A stretch of 44,652 bases of DNA from contig DATKQY010000051.1 in NCBI GenBank assembly GCA_035532475.1, positions 1 to 44,652 of the forward strand. Reading direction: 5' to 3'. The position numbers and the translations under genes are program-made. Source of the DNA: DATKQY01 sp035532475. Its GTDB lineage: Bacteria; Actinomycetota; Acidimicrobiia; Acidimicrobiales; Bog-793. This document shows, in pieces, positions 7,529-16,066 of the stretch (within the stretch, counting starts at the first letter, position 1; each line of letters begins with the position of its first letter). A model generated the notes under the pieces. The model was not told where the DNA came from. It saw nothing but the letters and a program-made list of their open reading frames with translations, and searched no databases.

Positions 7529-7689
7529 TCGCCCAGGTCAGAGGCCCTGCGGAGCCGTCAGGCGTCAGAAGGGCCTGATCTGATCGGGACCTGAAGACGC
7601 CCGAGTCGGTCCGGAGACCGCTGCTCGTGGGACGCGCCGTTCAGCGCGGCGAGCGGGTGGGACGGGTCTTCGGACCGCCGGCGCGTCGC
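7529..7689. other. Probable right boundary of the integrated element
   Basis: This stretch between the integrase and the convergent chromosomal ABC-transporter gene has no gene. Attachment sites usually lie here for this type of element. I see no tRNA 3' end; imperfect GTCAG/CTGATC repeats are present but I cannot define the core site without the left end. Confidence 0.3.
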
Positions 7690-8868
7690 TCAGACCTCGA
7701 CCGGCTCGCCGCCGATCGACCGGCGCATCGCGCCATGGACGTCGTCGGGCGTGAGCACCCCGACGTAGCGCTCCTCGTCGACGACGGCGACGAAGCCGTC
7801 GTCGTGCTGGAGCATGAGTGCGAGCGCGTCTTTGAGCGACGAGCCGAGGGGCACGGTCGCGTTGATCGGGCGCAGGTGCTCGGCGACGGGATCCTCGGAG
7901 CGACGCGGCGTGCCGCCTGCCCGCGGGGACCCCTCGTGGGCCCTCGGCCGCCCGTTGCGCTCCGCCACCTGGCCGACCACCCATCCACGCGGGCGTTCGG
8001 CGCCGTCGAGGACGATCGCGAGACGGCTCTCAGAGGCCCGCATCATGCGGAACGCCTCACCGAGCGCCATCGCGGGGGCGACGATCGGCACGCGCGTGAG
8101 GTCGGCGAGCTCGACGCAGGTGACGCCGAGCCGTTGCAGGCCACGGTCGCCGCCGACGAAGTCGGCGACGAACGGCGACGCCGGGCGGCCGAGGACCTCC
8201 TGGGGCGTGTCGTACTGCTCGAGGACCGCGCCCTGGCTCAGCACCGCGATCCTCGAGCCGAGGGCGACGGCTTCTTCGATGTCGTGGGTGACGAACATCA
8301 CCGTCTTGTTGAGCGCGCCCTGGAGCTCGAGGAACTCCTGCTGGAGGCGGCCGCGCGTCACCGGGTCGACGGCGCCGAACGGCTCGTCCATCAACAGCAC
8401 GGGAGGATCGCCGCCGAGGGCCCTTGCCACCCCGACGCGCTGGCGCTCGCCACCGGACAGTTCGTGGGGGTAGCGGCGCTCGTAGTTGGCCGGCTCCAGC
8501 CCGACGAGCTCGAGCAGCTCGCGCACCCGGGAGCGGACGCGGTCCTTTCCCCAGCCGAGGAGGCGGGGGACGACGCCGACGTTCTCCGCCACGCGCTGGT
8601 GCGGGAAGAGGCCACCTTGCTGCATCACGTAGCCGATGCGGCGCCGGAGCTGCACGGGGTCGATCCCGAGCACGTCCTGGCCGTTGATCAAGATGGCGCC
8701 CGAGGTCGGCTCGATCAGGCGGTTCACCATCTTCAGCGTCGTCGTCTTCCCGCACCCCGACGGGCCGACGAGGACGCACAGCTCGCCCTCGTCGACGTCG
8801 AGGCTCAAGTCGCCGACGGCGACCTGGTCGCGTGCGTAGCGCTTCGACACCGAGCGAAGGCTGATCAT
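7690..8868 (-). CDS. Quaternary-amine (glycine betaine/choline-type) ABC transporter ATP-binding protein
   Basis: A 392-residue ATPase of the OpuCA/ProV family, which powers import of osmoprotectants or related quaternary amines. Walker A GPSGCGKT is at 35-42, the signature LSGGE at 137-141, Walker B VLLMDEP at 157-163 and the switch His at 195. The 150-residue C-terminal extension contains a CBS-type pair (about 245-290 and 335-388), which in this family senses ionic strength or nucleotides; the linker between them is Arg/Gly-rich. It is divergent from the two permease genes, so transporter parts are made from two transcripts. No binding protein is next to it. Confidence 0.85.
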   Translation of the reverse strand: MISLRSVSKRYARDQVAVGDLSLDVDEGELCVLVGPSGCGKTTTLKMVNRLIEPTSGAILINGQDVLGIDPVQLRRRIGYVMQQGGLFPHQRVAENVGVVPRLLGWGKDRVRSRVRELLELVGLEPANYERRYPHELSGGERQRVGVARALGGDPPVLLMDEPFGAVDPVTRGRLQQEFLELQGALNKTVMFVTHDIEEAVALGSRIAVLSQGAVLEQYDTPQEVLGRPASPFVADFVGGDRGLQRLGVTCVELADLTRVPIVAPAMALGEAFRMMRASESRLAIVLDGAERPRGWVVGQVAERNGRPRAHEGSPRAGGTPRRSEDPVAEHLRPINATVPLGSSLKDALALMLQHDDGFVAVVDEERYVGVLTPDDVHGAMRRSIGGEPVEV

Positions 8869-8959
8869 CGCCGCGCGACGCTAGCCAGGGAAGCCCACGG
8901 CCGCTTCGGGTGCCGCTGCGGCACCGCCTCTGCGGGTCGGCTACCGCGGCAAGCCCAGG

Positions 8960-8965
8960 TAGGGT
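8960..8965 (+). promoter_or_regulatory. -10 box before the first permease gene
   Basis: TAGGGT lies 7 bases before the ATG at 8973 and there is no ribosome binding site, the same layout as at 10450 and 22734. A leaderless transcript is likely. Confidence 0.4.
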
Positions 8966-8972
8966 CTCGCTG

Positions 8973-9644
8973 ATGATGGCGGCCTCGAACCCGCTCGTCC
9001 AGTGGTCGTGGGTGACAGGGAACTGGGGCGACACCATCCGTCCGTACCTGCTCCAGCACGCCGAGCTCGCCGCGATCGCCGTCGGGATCGGCTTTGTCAT
9101 CTCCCTGCCGAGCGCCGTCGCGGTCTGGTGGTTCCGGCGTGCACGCGGCCCGGTGTTCGGCTTCGCCGGCCTGCTGTACACGATCCCGTCGATCGCGCTG
9201 TTCGGGATCATCGAGCCGTTCACCGGCTACTTCTCGATCACGACCGGGGAGGTCGCCCTGGTCAGCTACACGCTGCTGATCCTGATCCGCAACATCGTCG
9301 TCGGACTCGACGCGGTGCCAGAGGAGGTCCGAGAGGCCGCCCGGGCGGTCGGCTACTCGCCGCTCGCCGAGCTCGTGCGCGTCGACCTCCCGCTCGCGCT
9401 GCCCTCGATCTTCGCGGGGCTGCGCGTCGCGACGGTGACCGTGGTCGGGCTGGTGAACGTGACGGCCTTCATCGGTCTCGGGGGCCTCGGCCAGCTGATC
9501 CTCACCGGTTTCCAGCGGTCCTTCAACACCCCGATCGTCGTCGCGCTCGTCCTGTCGATCGCGATGGCCGGTCTCGGCGACCTCGTGTTCGTCGTCGCCG
9601 AGCGGGCCGTCGTCCGCTGGGCTCGCGTCGTGGAGACGACCTGA
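8973..9644 (+). CDS. ABC transporter permease, OpuCB-like
   Basis: A 223-residue inner-membrane permease of the BPD_transp_1 fold. About five to six hydrophobic segments are visible, and the cytoplasmic EAA loop that contacts the ATPase reads VREAARAVGYSPLAEL. The ATG at 8973 is chosen over the upstream in-frame start because the family begins near here and a TAGGGT box lies 7 bases before it. It pairs with the permease that starts 1 base after its stop, giving the two-permease arrangement of OpuC/OsmU-type systems. Confidence 0.82.
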   Translation: MMAASNPLVQWSWVTGNWGDTIRPYLLQHAELAAIAVGIGFVISLPSAVAVWWFRRARGPVFGFAGLLYTIPSIALFGIIEPFTGYFSITTGEVALVSYTLLILIRNIVVGLDAVPEEVREAARAVGYSPLAELVRVDLPLALPSIFAGLRVATVTVVGLVNVTAFIGLGGLGQLILTGFQRSFNTPIVVALVLSIAMAGLGDLVFVVAERAVVRWARVVETT

Positions 9645-9645
9645 G

Positions 9646-10407
9646 ATGAGCTTCTGGTCGGGACTGTGGCAATTCTTCTCCACCGGCTCGAACTGGAGCG
9701 GCCAGGACGGGATCTTCGTGCGGCTCGGAAACCAGGTCGAGCTGTCGCTCACGGTCGTGGCCGCGGCGACCCTCGTCGGGATGGGGCTCGGCTTCTACCT
9801 GGGTCACACCCGGCGGGGCGGCTTCGTCGCCGTCAACGCCGCCAACTCGGCGAGGGCGGTGCCGTCGATCGCGCTGCTCACGATCCTCGCGATCCAGCCG
9901 TTCCCGGGCCTGCGCTTCGGCGGGTTCCTCACCGCCGGGATCACGCTCGGCGCCCTCGCGATCCCGCCGATCCTGACCAACAGCTACGTCGGCATGCGCG
10001 AGGTCGACCCCGACGTGCGCGAGGCCGCCCGCGCGATGGGGATGGGCGGCTGGCAACGGTTCTGGCGGGTCGAGGTCCCGCTGGCGCTGCCGCTCGCCGT
10101 CGCCGGGGTGCGGACCGCCGCCGTCGAGGTCGTGGCCACCTCCACCCTCGCGGCCTACGTGACCTTCAACGACCTCGGTGAGTACATCTTCGCCGGCCTC
10201 GCCCAGAACGACACCGTCCAGACCTTCTCGGGCGCGCTGTTGGTGGCACTGCTCGCCGGGGGGACGGACCTGGTCCTGTTCGGCCTCTACCGACTGGTGA
10301 CGCCGGGCGCCCTCGTGCGCAGCGGCGCGGTGCGGCCCGAGCAGTCGCGCGGCATCGTGCGTCGCTTCCCGGCGCTCGCGAGGAGCTTCGAGAGCGAGGC
10401 GGCGTAG
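9646..10407 (+). CDS. ABC transporter permease, OpuCD-like
   Basis: A 253-residue second permease of the same transporter, with about six membrane segments and an EAA loop (VREAARAMGMGGWQRF, about 125-140). Its ATG follows the first permease stop by one base, so the two are co-translated. The last 40 residues are Arg-rich and cytoplasmic. A substrate-binding protein would be expected next in a complete OpuC operon but is absent; it may be encoded elsewhere. Confidence 0.82.
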   Translation: MSFWSGLWQFFSTGSNWSGQDGIFVRLGNQVELSLTVVAAATLVGMGLGFYLGHTRRGGFVAVNAANSARAVPSIALLTILAIQPFPGLRFGGFLTAGITLGALAIPPILTNSYVGMREVDPDVREAARAMGMGGWQRFWRVEVPLALPLAVAGVRTAAVEVVATSTLAAYVTFNDLGEYIFAGLAQNDTVQTFSGALLVALLAGGTDLVLFGLYRLVTPGALVRSGAVRPEQSRGIVRRFPALARSFESEAA

Positions 10408-10449
10408 GCGCCGGCCCCGGGGGTCCGGCTCTCGCCGAGGTCGGCTTGG

Positions 10450-10455
10450 TAGGGT
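10450..10455 (+). promoter_or_regulatory. -10 box of a probable leaderless promoter (riboflavin kinase gene)
   Basis: TAGGGT lies 6 bases before the GTG at 10462, and no ribosome binding site precedes the start. Confidence 0.45.
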
Positions 10456-10461
10456 CGCAGC

Positions 10462-10857
10462 GTGGAGGAGGAGTTCGCTGGCACGGTTGTCGCCGGGGAT
10501 CGGCGCGGGCGCGTCCTCGGATTCCCGACGGCCAACGTCGAGCCGGACGGGCCGGTCGCGTTGCCGGCCGACGGCGTCTACGCCGGGCGTGTCGAGCTCG
10601 CCGATGGCTCGAGCCACGTCGCGGCGATCTCGATCGGCCGCCGGCCGACCTACTACCACGACGAGGACGCCGCGCGCCTCGTCGAGGCGTACCTGCTGGA
10701 CTTTGACGGCGACCTCTACGGCCAGCGGGTGCGGGTGCACGTCGGCGAGGCGGTGCGCGGCCAGCTCCGCTTCACCTCCGACGACGAGCTGGTGGCGCGC
10801 ATCCGAGACGACGTCGACGCGGTCCGCTCGCTGATGGGGGCCGGTAGCGCCGACTGA
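10462..10857 (+). CDS. Stand-alone riboflavin kinase domain protein
   Basis: A 131-residue protein that aligns by eye with the C-terminal riboflavin kinase half of bifunctional RibF, which phosphorylates riboflavin to FMN. The hallmark GRVLGFPTAN (about 16-25), the GVYAGRV strand and the SIGRRPTYY segment are present, as is the LDFDGDLYG loop before the C-terminal helix. The FAD synthetase half is absent. The gene stands alone, starting at a GTG with a leaderless-type box. It may be a true monofunctional kinase or a paralogue beside a full RibF elsewhere. Confidence 0.75.
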   Translation: MEEEFAGTVVAGDRRGRVLGFPTANVEPDGPVALPADGVYAGRVELADGSSHVAAISIGRRPTYYHDEDAARLVEAYLLDFDGDLYGQRVRVHVGEAVRGQLRFTSDDELVARIRDDVDAVRSLMGAGSAD

Positions 10858-11080
10858 TCGGGGCGCCGCCACGGCGCGTGCGCGTCGCGGAGCGTTCTGG
10901 CGGCGTCGGCGTGCGGTCGCGTCCCGGCGAGCTCGTCTTCGGAGGATGCCGCCGTGCAGGCGGCGTCGTGAGACGAGAATGCGCGTCACGCACCTACCGC
11001 TACGGATGCGGTCTCGTCATCGACCGCGACCTCCGCTTGGTACCGAGCCTCGCCGCCAACGGGCGCCGACCCGTCGCCGC

Positions 11081-11302
11081 TCAACGCGAGGTGAGCGCGT
11101 CGGCGCCGTCGTCGCGCGGAACGGCGAGCCGAAGGCCGAGCTCGACGAGGGTCCACCCGGCGGCGTGGCGCGCCCGCAGGGCGCGAGCGCGCGTGGTCAG
11201 TCGGCGGCTCCCGGCCGTCCCACGCCGCGCGGCCGCGGCCGCGGCGCGCTCACGCTCGACACGGTGACTGCTCGCCAGGTCCGCCAGCTGTTCGGGATGC
11301 AT
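11081..11302 (-). CDS. Small conserved actinobacterial-type helical protein
   Basis: A 73-residue protein starting MHPEQLADLASSHRVER and followed by an Arg/Ala-rich helix and a hydrophobic end (AGWTLVELGLRLA). Short proteins with this layout (MHPE-x-L, basic middle, amphipathic C terminus) are common in actinobacteria; their function is unknown. The ATG at 11302 is chosen because the family starts there, and GAGAGAG precedes it by about 8 bases. It may associate with the membrane by its C-terminal helix. Confidence 0.6.
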   Translation of the reverse strand: MHPEQLADLASSHRVERERAAAAAARRGTAGSRRLTTRARALRARHAAGWTLVELGLRLAVPRDDGADALTSR

Positions 11303-11576
11303 GGTGGGCTCTCTCGGACGGGTCGTGGAAGACGGTCGACGCGACGGCGGGGGATACGCCCCGCTCGTCGGCGGCGGTGGGTGCGCCGGCCGCCGACGGG
11401 CCACCCCCGCGGGACTGGTGCCACGGGTCGGCGGCCGGCGGGCCGGCGGGAGATGCGCGTCGAGCCGCCGGGCGGGAGACGCGTCGTCGGAGCAGGGTCG
11501 GGGGCCGGCTCAGGCCGGTCGCAGCGTCGCGCACCGGAGCAGCAGCTTCAGCGCACGAGGCGCAGGGGCGTCTGGC

Positions 11577-11669
11577 TCAGTAGCGGTGACGCTTCGGACC
11601 CGGCGAACGCCATGCGGCGGCCTCGTGGGTCCCCTCGAGCGCGAGGACGATCATCGAAGTGGTGTTCAT
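11577..11669 (-). CDS. 30-residue mini-protein with strong ribosome binding site
   Basis: An ATG preceded by GGGAGGT about 10 bases upstream opens a 30-residue frame starting MNTTSMIVLALEG and ending in a basic PGPKRHRY tail. It is shorter than most gene callers accept. It resembles the small actinobacterial proteins with a short hydrophobic start and a basic His/Arg end, but no function is known. It stands alone between prolyl-tRNA synthetase and the small MHPE-type protein, on the same strand as both. The flanks (11303-11576 and 11670-11836) hold no other gene I can support. Confidence 0.4.
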   Translation of the reverse strand: MNTTSMIVLALEGTHEAAAWRSPGPKRHRY

Positions 11670-11836
11670 CGTCACGGGACCTCCCTTCGGCACTTCCTGG
11701 ACGTTCTCTACGGGTGCGGGGGTCGTCGGACGATCCGGACCAACCCTACACGCGCGTCGCCGCGGCGGGGATCTTCTCGCGCCCAGCGCCTCAACGCCGC
11801 GGCGTGGCCGTTCGGCCCGGCGCGCCGACCGAGCGC

Positions 11837-13606
11837 TCAGCGGGCCCCTTCCGGCTCCCCGCCGGCGTCGAGCTCGGCGCGCATCGCGCCGAGCTCGACG
11901 AGCACGTGGGCGACGACGTCGTCCTCGCCGACGACCGTCGCCTCCTCGGCGTCGCGCCGCTTCACCTCGACCCCGCCCGCCTTCAGGGAGCGCTCGCTCA
12001 CGGTGAGCCGCAGCGGCAGGCCGATCAGGTCGGCGTCGGCGAACTGCACCCCGGCGCGCTCGCCGCGGTCGTCGAAGAGCACCTCCAGCCCCGCCGTGCC
12101 GAGCGCGGCGTAGAGGCGCTCCGCGACGTCGCCGATGCGGGTCCCGCTGCCGGCGAGCGCCGCGAGGTGCACCGGGTACGGCGCCACGTTGACGGGGAGG
12201 CGCAGACCGCGGTCGTCGTGGTGCTCCTCGGCGATGCAGGCGAGCAGCCGCCCGACGCCGATGCCGTACGAGCCCATCACGACCGGTCGCTCGTTGCCCT
12301 CCGGGTCCAGGTAGTTCGCCCCGAGGGCCTCGGAGTAGCGCGTGCCGAGCTTGAAGATGTTGGCGACCTCCACCCCGCGCACCGTGCGGAGCGGCGCGCC
12401 GCAGACCGAACAGGGGTCGCCCTCGTCCACCGCCACGATGTCGGCGACCGCGTCCGGCACCCAGTCCCGCCCGGCATTGGTGTTCAGCAGGTGCCAGTCG
12501 GCCTCGTTGGCGCCCGCCACCAGGTTCGGCGAGTCCATGACGAGCTGGTCGGCGATCACCGTGGCGTCGCTGAGGCCGATCGGCGAGGCGAAGCCGGCGA
12601 CCGCGCCGATGGCCCCGAGCTCCGCCGCGTTCATGGGGCGCAGCTCGGCGCCGCGCAGCAGGTGGCCGAGCTTGCTCTCGCTGAGGGAGGTGTCGCCCCG
12701 TACGACCGCGACGACCGGCTGGGTGTCGGTCGTGCCGTCGTCTCGGCGGTGCTCGGCGACGAGGAAGAGGATCTTGGCCGTGCGCGCCGGCTCGACGCCG
12801 AGGAACGCGGCGAGCTCGTCGATCGTCGTCGTGCCCGGGGTGTGGACGCGCTCGGTCGGGCGCGGCTCTTCCGCCGCGGCGGGCGCCTTCACCGAGGTCG
12901 CCACCTGCCGGTTCTGGGCGTAGCCGCAGCGGTCGCAGAGCACGAGGGTGTCCTCGCCGAGCGGGGTGAGATACATGTACTCGTGGGCGGCGCTGCCGCC
13001 CATCATCCCGACGTCGGAGCCGACGGCGACGACTGGGAGCCCGCAGCGGGCGAAGACGCGGAAGTAGGCCTGATAGTGCCGCTGGTACTGGGCGTCGAGG
13101 CCGGCCTCGTCGGCGTCGAGGCTGTAGGAGTCCTTCATCGTGAACTCGCGGGTCCGGATCAGCCCGGCCCGTGGCCGCGGGTCGTCGCGCCACTTCATCT
13201 GGATCTGGAACACGAGGCGGGGGAGCTGGCGGTGGGAGTGGATCTCGCTCGCCGCGAGGCTGGCGACCACCTCCTCGTGGGTCATCGCCAGCACCAGCTC
13301 ACGGTCGCGCCGGTCCTTCAGGCGCGTCAGCTCGGGGCCGACGGTCCGGTAGCGGCCGGTCGCCTCCCACAGCTCAGCCGGCTGGACGACGGGCATCGAC
13401 AGCTCCACGCCGCCGATCGCTGCCATCTCCTCGCGCAGCACCTGCTCGATCCGCCTGAGGGCCTGCCATCCGAGGGGAAGGAAGGCGAAGATGCCCTGCC
13501 CGACCTGGCGGACGTAGCCGGCCCGGAGGAGGAGCTGATGACCGACCGACTCGATGCCGGCCGGAGCCTCCCGGAGCGTCTCCCCGAACAACCGCGACAT
13601 CCTCAC
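11837..13606 (-). CDS. proS: Prolyl-tRNA synthetase
   Basis: A 589-residue class II aminoacyl-tRNA synthetase that attaches proline to tRNA-Pro. It has the bacterial layout: catalytic motifs 1 and 2 (FQIQMKWRDDPRPRAGLIRTREFTMKDSYSL, in about 135-160), an inserted YbaK-like editing domain between about 240 and 385, motif 3 (GSYGIGVGRLLA, about 445-456) and the C-terminal anticodon domain (from about 475). Two CxxC pairs (CDRC at about 225; CSVC near 400) flank the editing domain. The GTG at 13606 has GGAGG 9 bases upstream; an ATG at 13600 is an alternative. Length fits the family. Confidence 0.95.
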   Translation of the reverse strand: MRMSRLFGETLREAPAGIESVGHQLLLRAGYVRQVGQGIFAFLPLGWQALRRIEQVLREEMAAIGGVELSMPVVQPAELWEATGRYRTVGPELTRLKDRRDRELVLAMTHEEVVASLAASEIHSHRQLPRLVFQIQMKWRDDPRPRAGLIRTREFTMKDSYSLDADEAGLDAQYQRHYQAYFRVFARCGLPVVAVGSDVGMMGGSAAHEYMYLTPLGEDTLVLCDRCGYAQNRQVATSVKAPAAAEEPRPTERVHTPGTTTIDELAAFLGVEPARTAKILFLVAEHRRDDGTTDTQPVVAVVRGDTSLSESKLGHLLRGAELRPMNAAELGAIGAVAGFASPIGLSDATVIADQLVMDSPNLVAGANEADWHLLNTNAGRDWVPDAVADIVAVDEGDPCSVCGAPLRTVRGVEVANIFKLGTRYSEALGANYLDPEGNERPVVMGSYGIGVGRLLACIAEEHHDDRGLRLPVNVAPYPVHLAALAGSGTRIGDVAERLYAALGTAGLEVLFDDRGERAGVQFADADLIGLPLRLTVSERSLKAGGVEVKRRDAEEATVVGEDDVVAHVLVELGAMRAELDAGGEPEGAR

Positions 13607-13743
13607 CGCCGGCGCCTCCTCTCGACCTGGTGGGAGAAGCTACCGGCTGAACGCGGGAGGCAACGACCGGGCACCGGGCCGCCGAGCGCGCCCGCGCCCG
13701 GCGGCCCGGTGCCGCCGTCAGTCAGCGACCCTGCCGGTGGGGC

Positions 13744-14262
13744 TCAGTAGCCGTAGCCGGACCCGCCGCCAGCCGTGGTCGTGGCGGTGGTCGAGGCCGC
13801 GGCCTTCACGATCGAGAAGCCGTTCACGCCCTGACCGGTGACCTGGCCCGCCTTCTTGTCGCTCACGAAGAGGTAGAGCGGCTTGCCCTTGTAGGTGACC
13901 TGCTGCTGGCCGTTCGACCGCTTCGCCATCCCGAGCCCCGACACGCCGGTGCCGACCGGCGTCGCGCCGGCCGGGACGAGGAGCGCGGGCCACACGGCGA
14001 TGCAGCCCCCGGTGCAGTTGGAGTGGTTCTTCTTGTCCTTGGCGAAGGTGTACAGGGTGAAGCCCTTCGTGTCGACGAGGATCTTGCCGTACTTCGGTCT
14101 CGTCACCCACTTCGCGACGGTCGCCTTCCTCGCGTGCCTCGTGGTGGCTCCGGCCGCCGGGAGGGCGACGACTCCGGCCATGCCGGCGGCGAGCATCGCC
14201 GCCGGGACGAGCCGAACGGCGCGCGTCCTGGGCCTGTTGATGGTCGACGTCGCTGTGTCCAT
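13744..14262 (-). CDS. Secreted Y-x4-D repeat protein (COG4315 type)
   Basis: A 172-residue exported protein. The signal peptide has a basic start and a hydrophobic core (LVPAAMLAAGMAGVVALPAAG), but no lipobox cysteine. The mature part has two short units of the family, each with a GFTLYTF/KPLYLF strand followed by DKK, and one conserved NCTGGCIAVWPAL segment whose two cysteines could form a disulfide. This family (PF03640) is of unknown function. The tail is a Thr/Ala stretch ending in GGGSGYGY. The ATG at 14262 is preferred because GAAGG lies 9 bases upstream; an ATG at 14271 is also possible. Confidence 0.75.
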   Translation of the reverse strand: MDTATSTINRPRTRAVRLVPAAMLAAGMAGVVALPAAGATTRHARKATVAKWVTRPKYGKILVDTKGFTLYTFAKDKKNHSNCTGGCIAVWPALLVPAGATPVGTGVSGLGMAKRSNGQQQVTYKGKPLYLFVSDKKAGQVTGQGVNGFSIVKAAASTTATTTAGGGSGYGY

Positions 14263-14546
14263 CGTTGTCATCCTTCGCTCGTGCTCGCGCGTAGCGAGCG
14301 TCCGTCCTCGACAAGGGATACGGACGGGGCGGTGCGACGGATTGCCGCGCTCCCGGGGGTCGTGGGCGCCCGGGGCCGTGGGCGCCCGGCGGCGGGTGCG
14401 CGCGTCAGGGCTTCGTAGACTCGGCCGTGTCCGGTACCCCCGGCACGCGCCGGGCGAGCGCGCCCCGCGCGACCGGGGCTGTGGGCGCCCCTTCGTGGGA
14501 AGCTCGCCGGCGAGGAGGCGCGCGACCGTCACGAGAGGTGGTATCG

Positions 14547-15380
14547 ATGCTGACCTGGTTCATCACCGGCTCGTCCCGCGGTTTCGGCCTGGAGCTCGCC
14601 CGCCAGGCCCTCGGGCGGGGTGACGCCGTGGTCGCCACCGCCCGTGACCCGCGCCGGGCCGAGGACGCGCTCGACGGTCCGCACGAGCGCCTGCTCGCCA
14701 CGGCCCTCGACGTCACCGACGAGGCGCAGATCGCGGCGGCGGTCACGGAGGCCATCGAGCGTTTCGGCCGGATCGACGTGCTGGTCAACAACGCCGGCCG
14801 AGGACTGCTCGGCGCGCTTGAGGAGACGTCGGCGCCACAGGTTCGCGACCTGTTCGACCTCAACGTCTTCGGACTGCTCGCCGTGACTCGAGCTGTCCTT
14901 CCGGTAATGCGCCGGCAACGGTCAGGGCGGGTGCTCAATATCAGCTCGGTCGGAGGATTCACGGGACGTGCAGGCTCTGGGATCTACAGCGCCACGAAGT
15001 TCGCGGTCGAAGGGCTGAGCGAGTCGCTGCGGGCAGAGCTCGCCCCGCTCGGCATCGGGGTCGTCATCATCGAGCCCGGGGCATTCCGCACCGACTTCCT
15101 CGACGCGCGGTCGATTCTGCACGCCGAGGGCAAGATCGAGGACTACTCCTCGATCACCGGCGAGATGCTCGCGTGGGCCGCCGGTGCGAACCACTCGCAG
15201 CCCGGCGATCCGGCCAAGGCCGCGGCGGCGATGATTGCGGTCGCGACGGCCGCCGAACCACCCGAGCGGCTCGCCCTCGGCTCGGACTGCGTCGGGCGCG
15301 TGGAGGCCAAGCTCCAGGCCGTCGCCGGGGACCTCGCCGCCTGGCGGGAGCTGGCGCTCTCGACCGACCACCGGGACTGA
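14547..15380 (+). CDS. Short-chain dehydrogenase/reductase
   Basis: A 277-residue classical SDR oxidoreductase using NAD(P)H. It has the nucleotide-binding TGSSRGFG (7-14), the DVTD acidic/adenine segment (about 55-58), NNAG (81-84), the catalytic Ser134 and the Tyr147-x3-Lys151 pair (YSATK). The length and the C-terminal part (EPGAFRTDF) fit oxidoreductases acting on small alcohols or ketones; substrate is unknown. The ATG at 14547 is chosen because AGAGGTGG lies 6 bases upstream and the Rossmann fold begins at once. An in-frame GTG at 14427 behind a TAGACT box would add 40 Arg/Ala-rich residues and is less likely. Confidence 0.85.
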   Translation: MLTWFITGSSRGFGLELARQALGRGDAVVATARDPRRAEDALDGPHERLLATALDVTDEAQIAAAVTEAIERFGRIDVLVNNAGRGLLGALEETSAPQVRDLFDLNVFGLLAVTRAVLPVMRRQRSGRVLNISSVGGFTGRAGSGIYSATKFAVEGLSESLRAELAPLGIGVVIIEPGAFRTDFLDARSILHAEGKIEDYSSITGEMLAWAAGANHSQPGDPAKAAAAMIAVATAAEPPERLALGSDCVGRVEAKLQAVAGDLAAWRELALSTDHRD

Positions 15381-15481
15381 CGCGCCGCCGGCAGGTGGAC
15401 GAGGTGAGCAGCAGCGTCCCGCCGGGTGCGCCGGTGACGGCCCGCACCCGGCGCATACGACCGGCCCGAGGTCGTTGAGCG

Positions 15482-15916
15482 GTGCCGACCGGCCACGCCG
15501 CCACGCCGCTCGCGCGCAAGCTCGGTCTGGGGCCGGGCCACCGGTTGTCGCTCGACCACGCGCCAAGCGGCTGGGCCGTCCCCGACGCGCCTGACGGCGT
15601 GGTCCTCGTGGACGCGCCCGAGCATGCAGACGTCCTCGTCAGCTTCTTCGGCGCCGCCGGAGAGCTGCCGGGACGCCTCGCCGTGCTCGGCGCCCGCATC
15701 TTCCCCGCCGGTTCGCTGTGGATCGCATGGCCGCGGCGGGCCGGCGGCCACAGCAGTGACATGACCGACGCGATCGTGCGTGGGCACGTGCTCGCGATGG
15801 GTCTCGTCGACACCAAGATCGCCGCGCTGGACGAGGACTGGTCCGCCCTGCGCGTGGTGTGGCGGCGCGAGCACCGTGGCGGTGGCGCGCCGCCCACGGT
15901 GGCGCGTGGAGGTTGA
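15482..15916 (+). CDS. DUF3052 family protein
   Basis: A 144-residue protein of the actinobacterial DUF3052 family, of unknown function. The LGLGPGHRLSLDHAPSGW opening, the LWIAWPRRAGGHSSDMTD segment and the GLVDTKIAALDEDWSALRVVWRR ending all match the family's conserved blocks. The start is a GTG that follows a weak GAGGT at about 12 bases. It is downstream of the SDR gene by about 100 bases and may be in one transcript with it. The C-terminal 20 residues are a Gly/Pro tail. Confidence 0.75.
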   Translation: MPTGHAATPLARKLGLGPGHRLSLDHAPSGWAVPDAPDGVVLVDAPEHADVLVSFFGAAGELPGRLAVLGARIFPAGSLWIAWPRRAGGHSSDMTDAIVRGHVLAMGLVDTKIAALDEDWSALRVVWRREHRGGGAPPTVARGG

Positions 15917-16066
15917 CTGGCGACGGGCGCTGACCGGCGCGCCGTCCGGACGTTCCGCCGCCGCCACCCCCGACGAGCCGCGTCGAGGGTGCGTCACGTT
16001 CGCCGGGCGCTCGACGAGCGCCGCCGCTACTCACCTTCGCGCTCGCCGCGCGGGCATGATGTCGGC

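Noticed and set aside
7529..7689. tRNA gene as integration target
   Set aside because: No tRNA 3' half or T-loop motif is visible; the target remains unknown.
7627..8973. 448-residue rightward frame opposite the ABC ATPase
   Set aside because: The ATPase on the other strand has all of its motifs; this frame has none.
10946..13750. 934-residue rightward frame opposite proS
   Set aside because: It is antisense to a complete prolyl-tRNA synthetase and shows only composition-driven sequence.
14427..14546. GTG start with TAGACT box as the SDR start
   Set aside because: It would add 40 Arg/Ala residues before a complete Rossmann fold; the ATG at 14547 has a good ribosome binding site. The box may still be a promoter.
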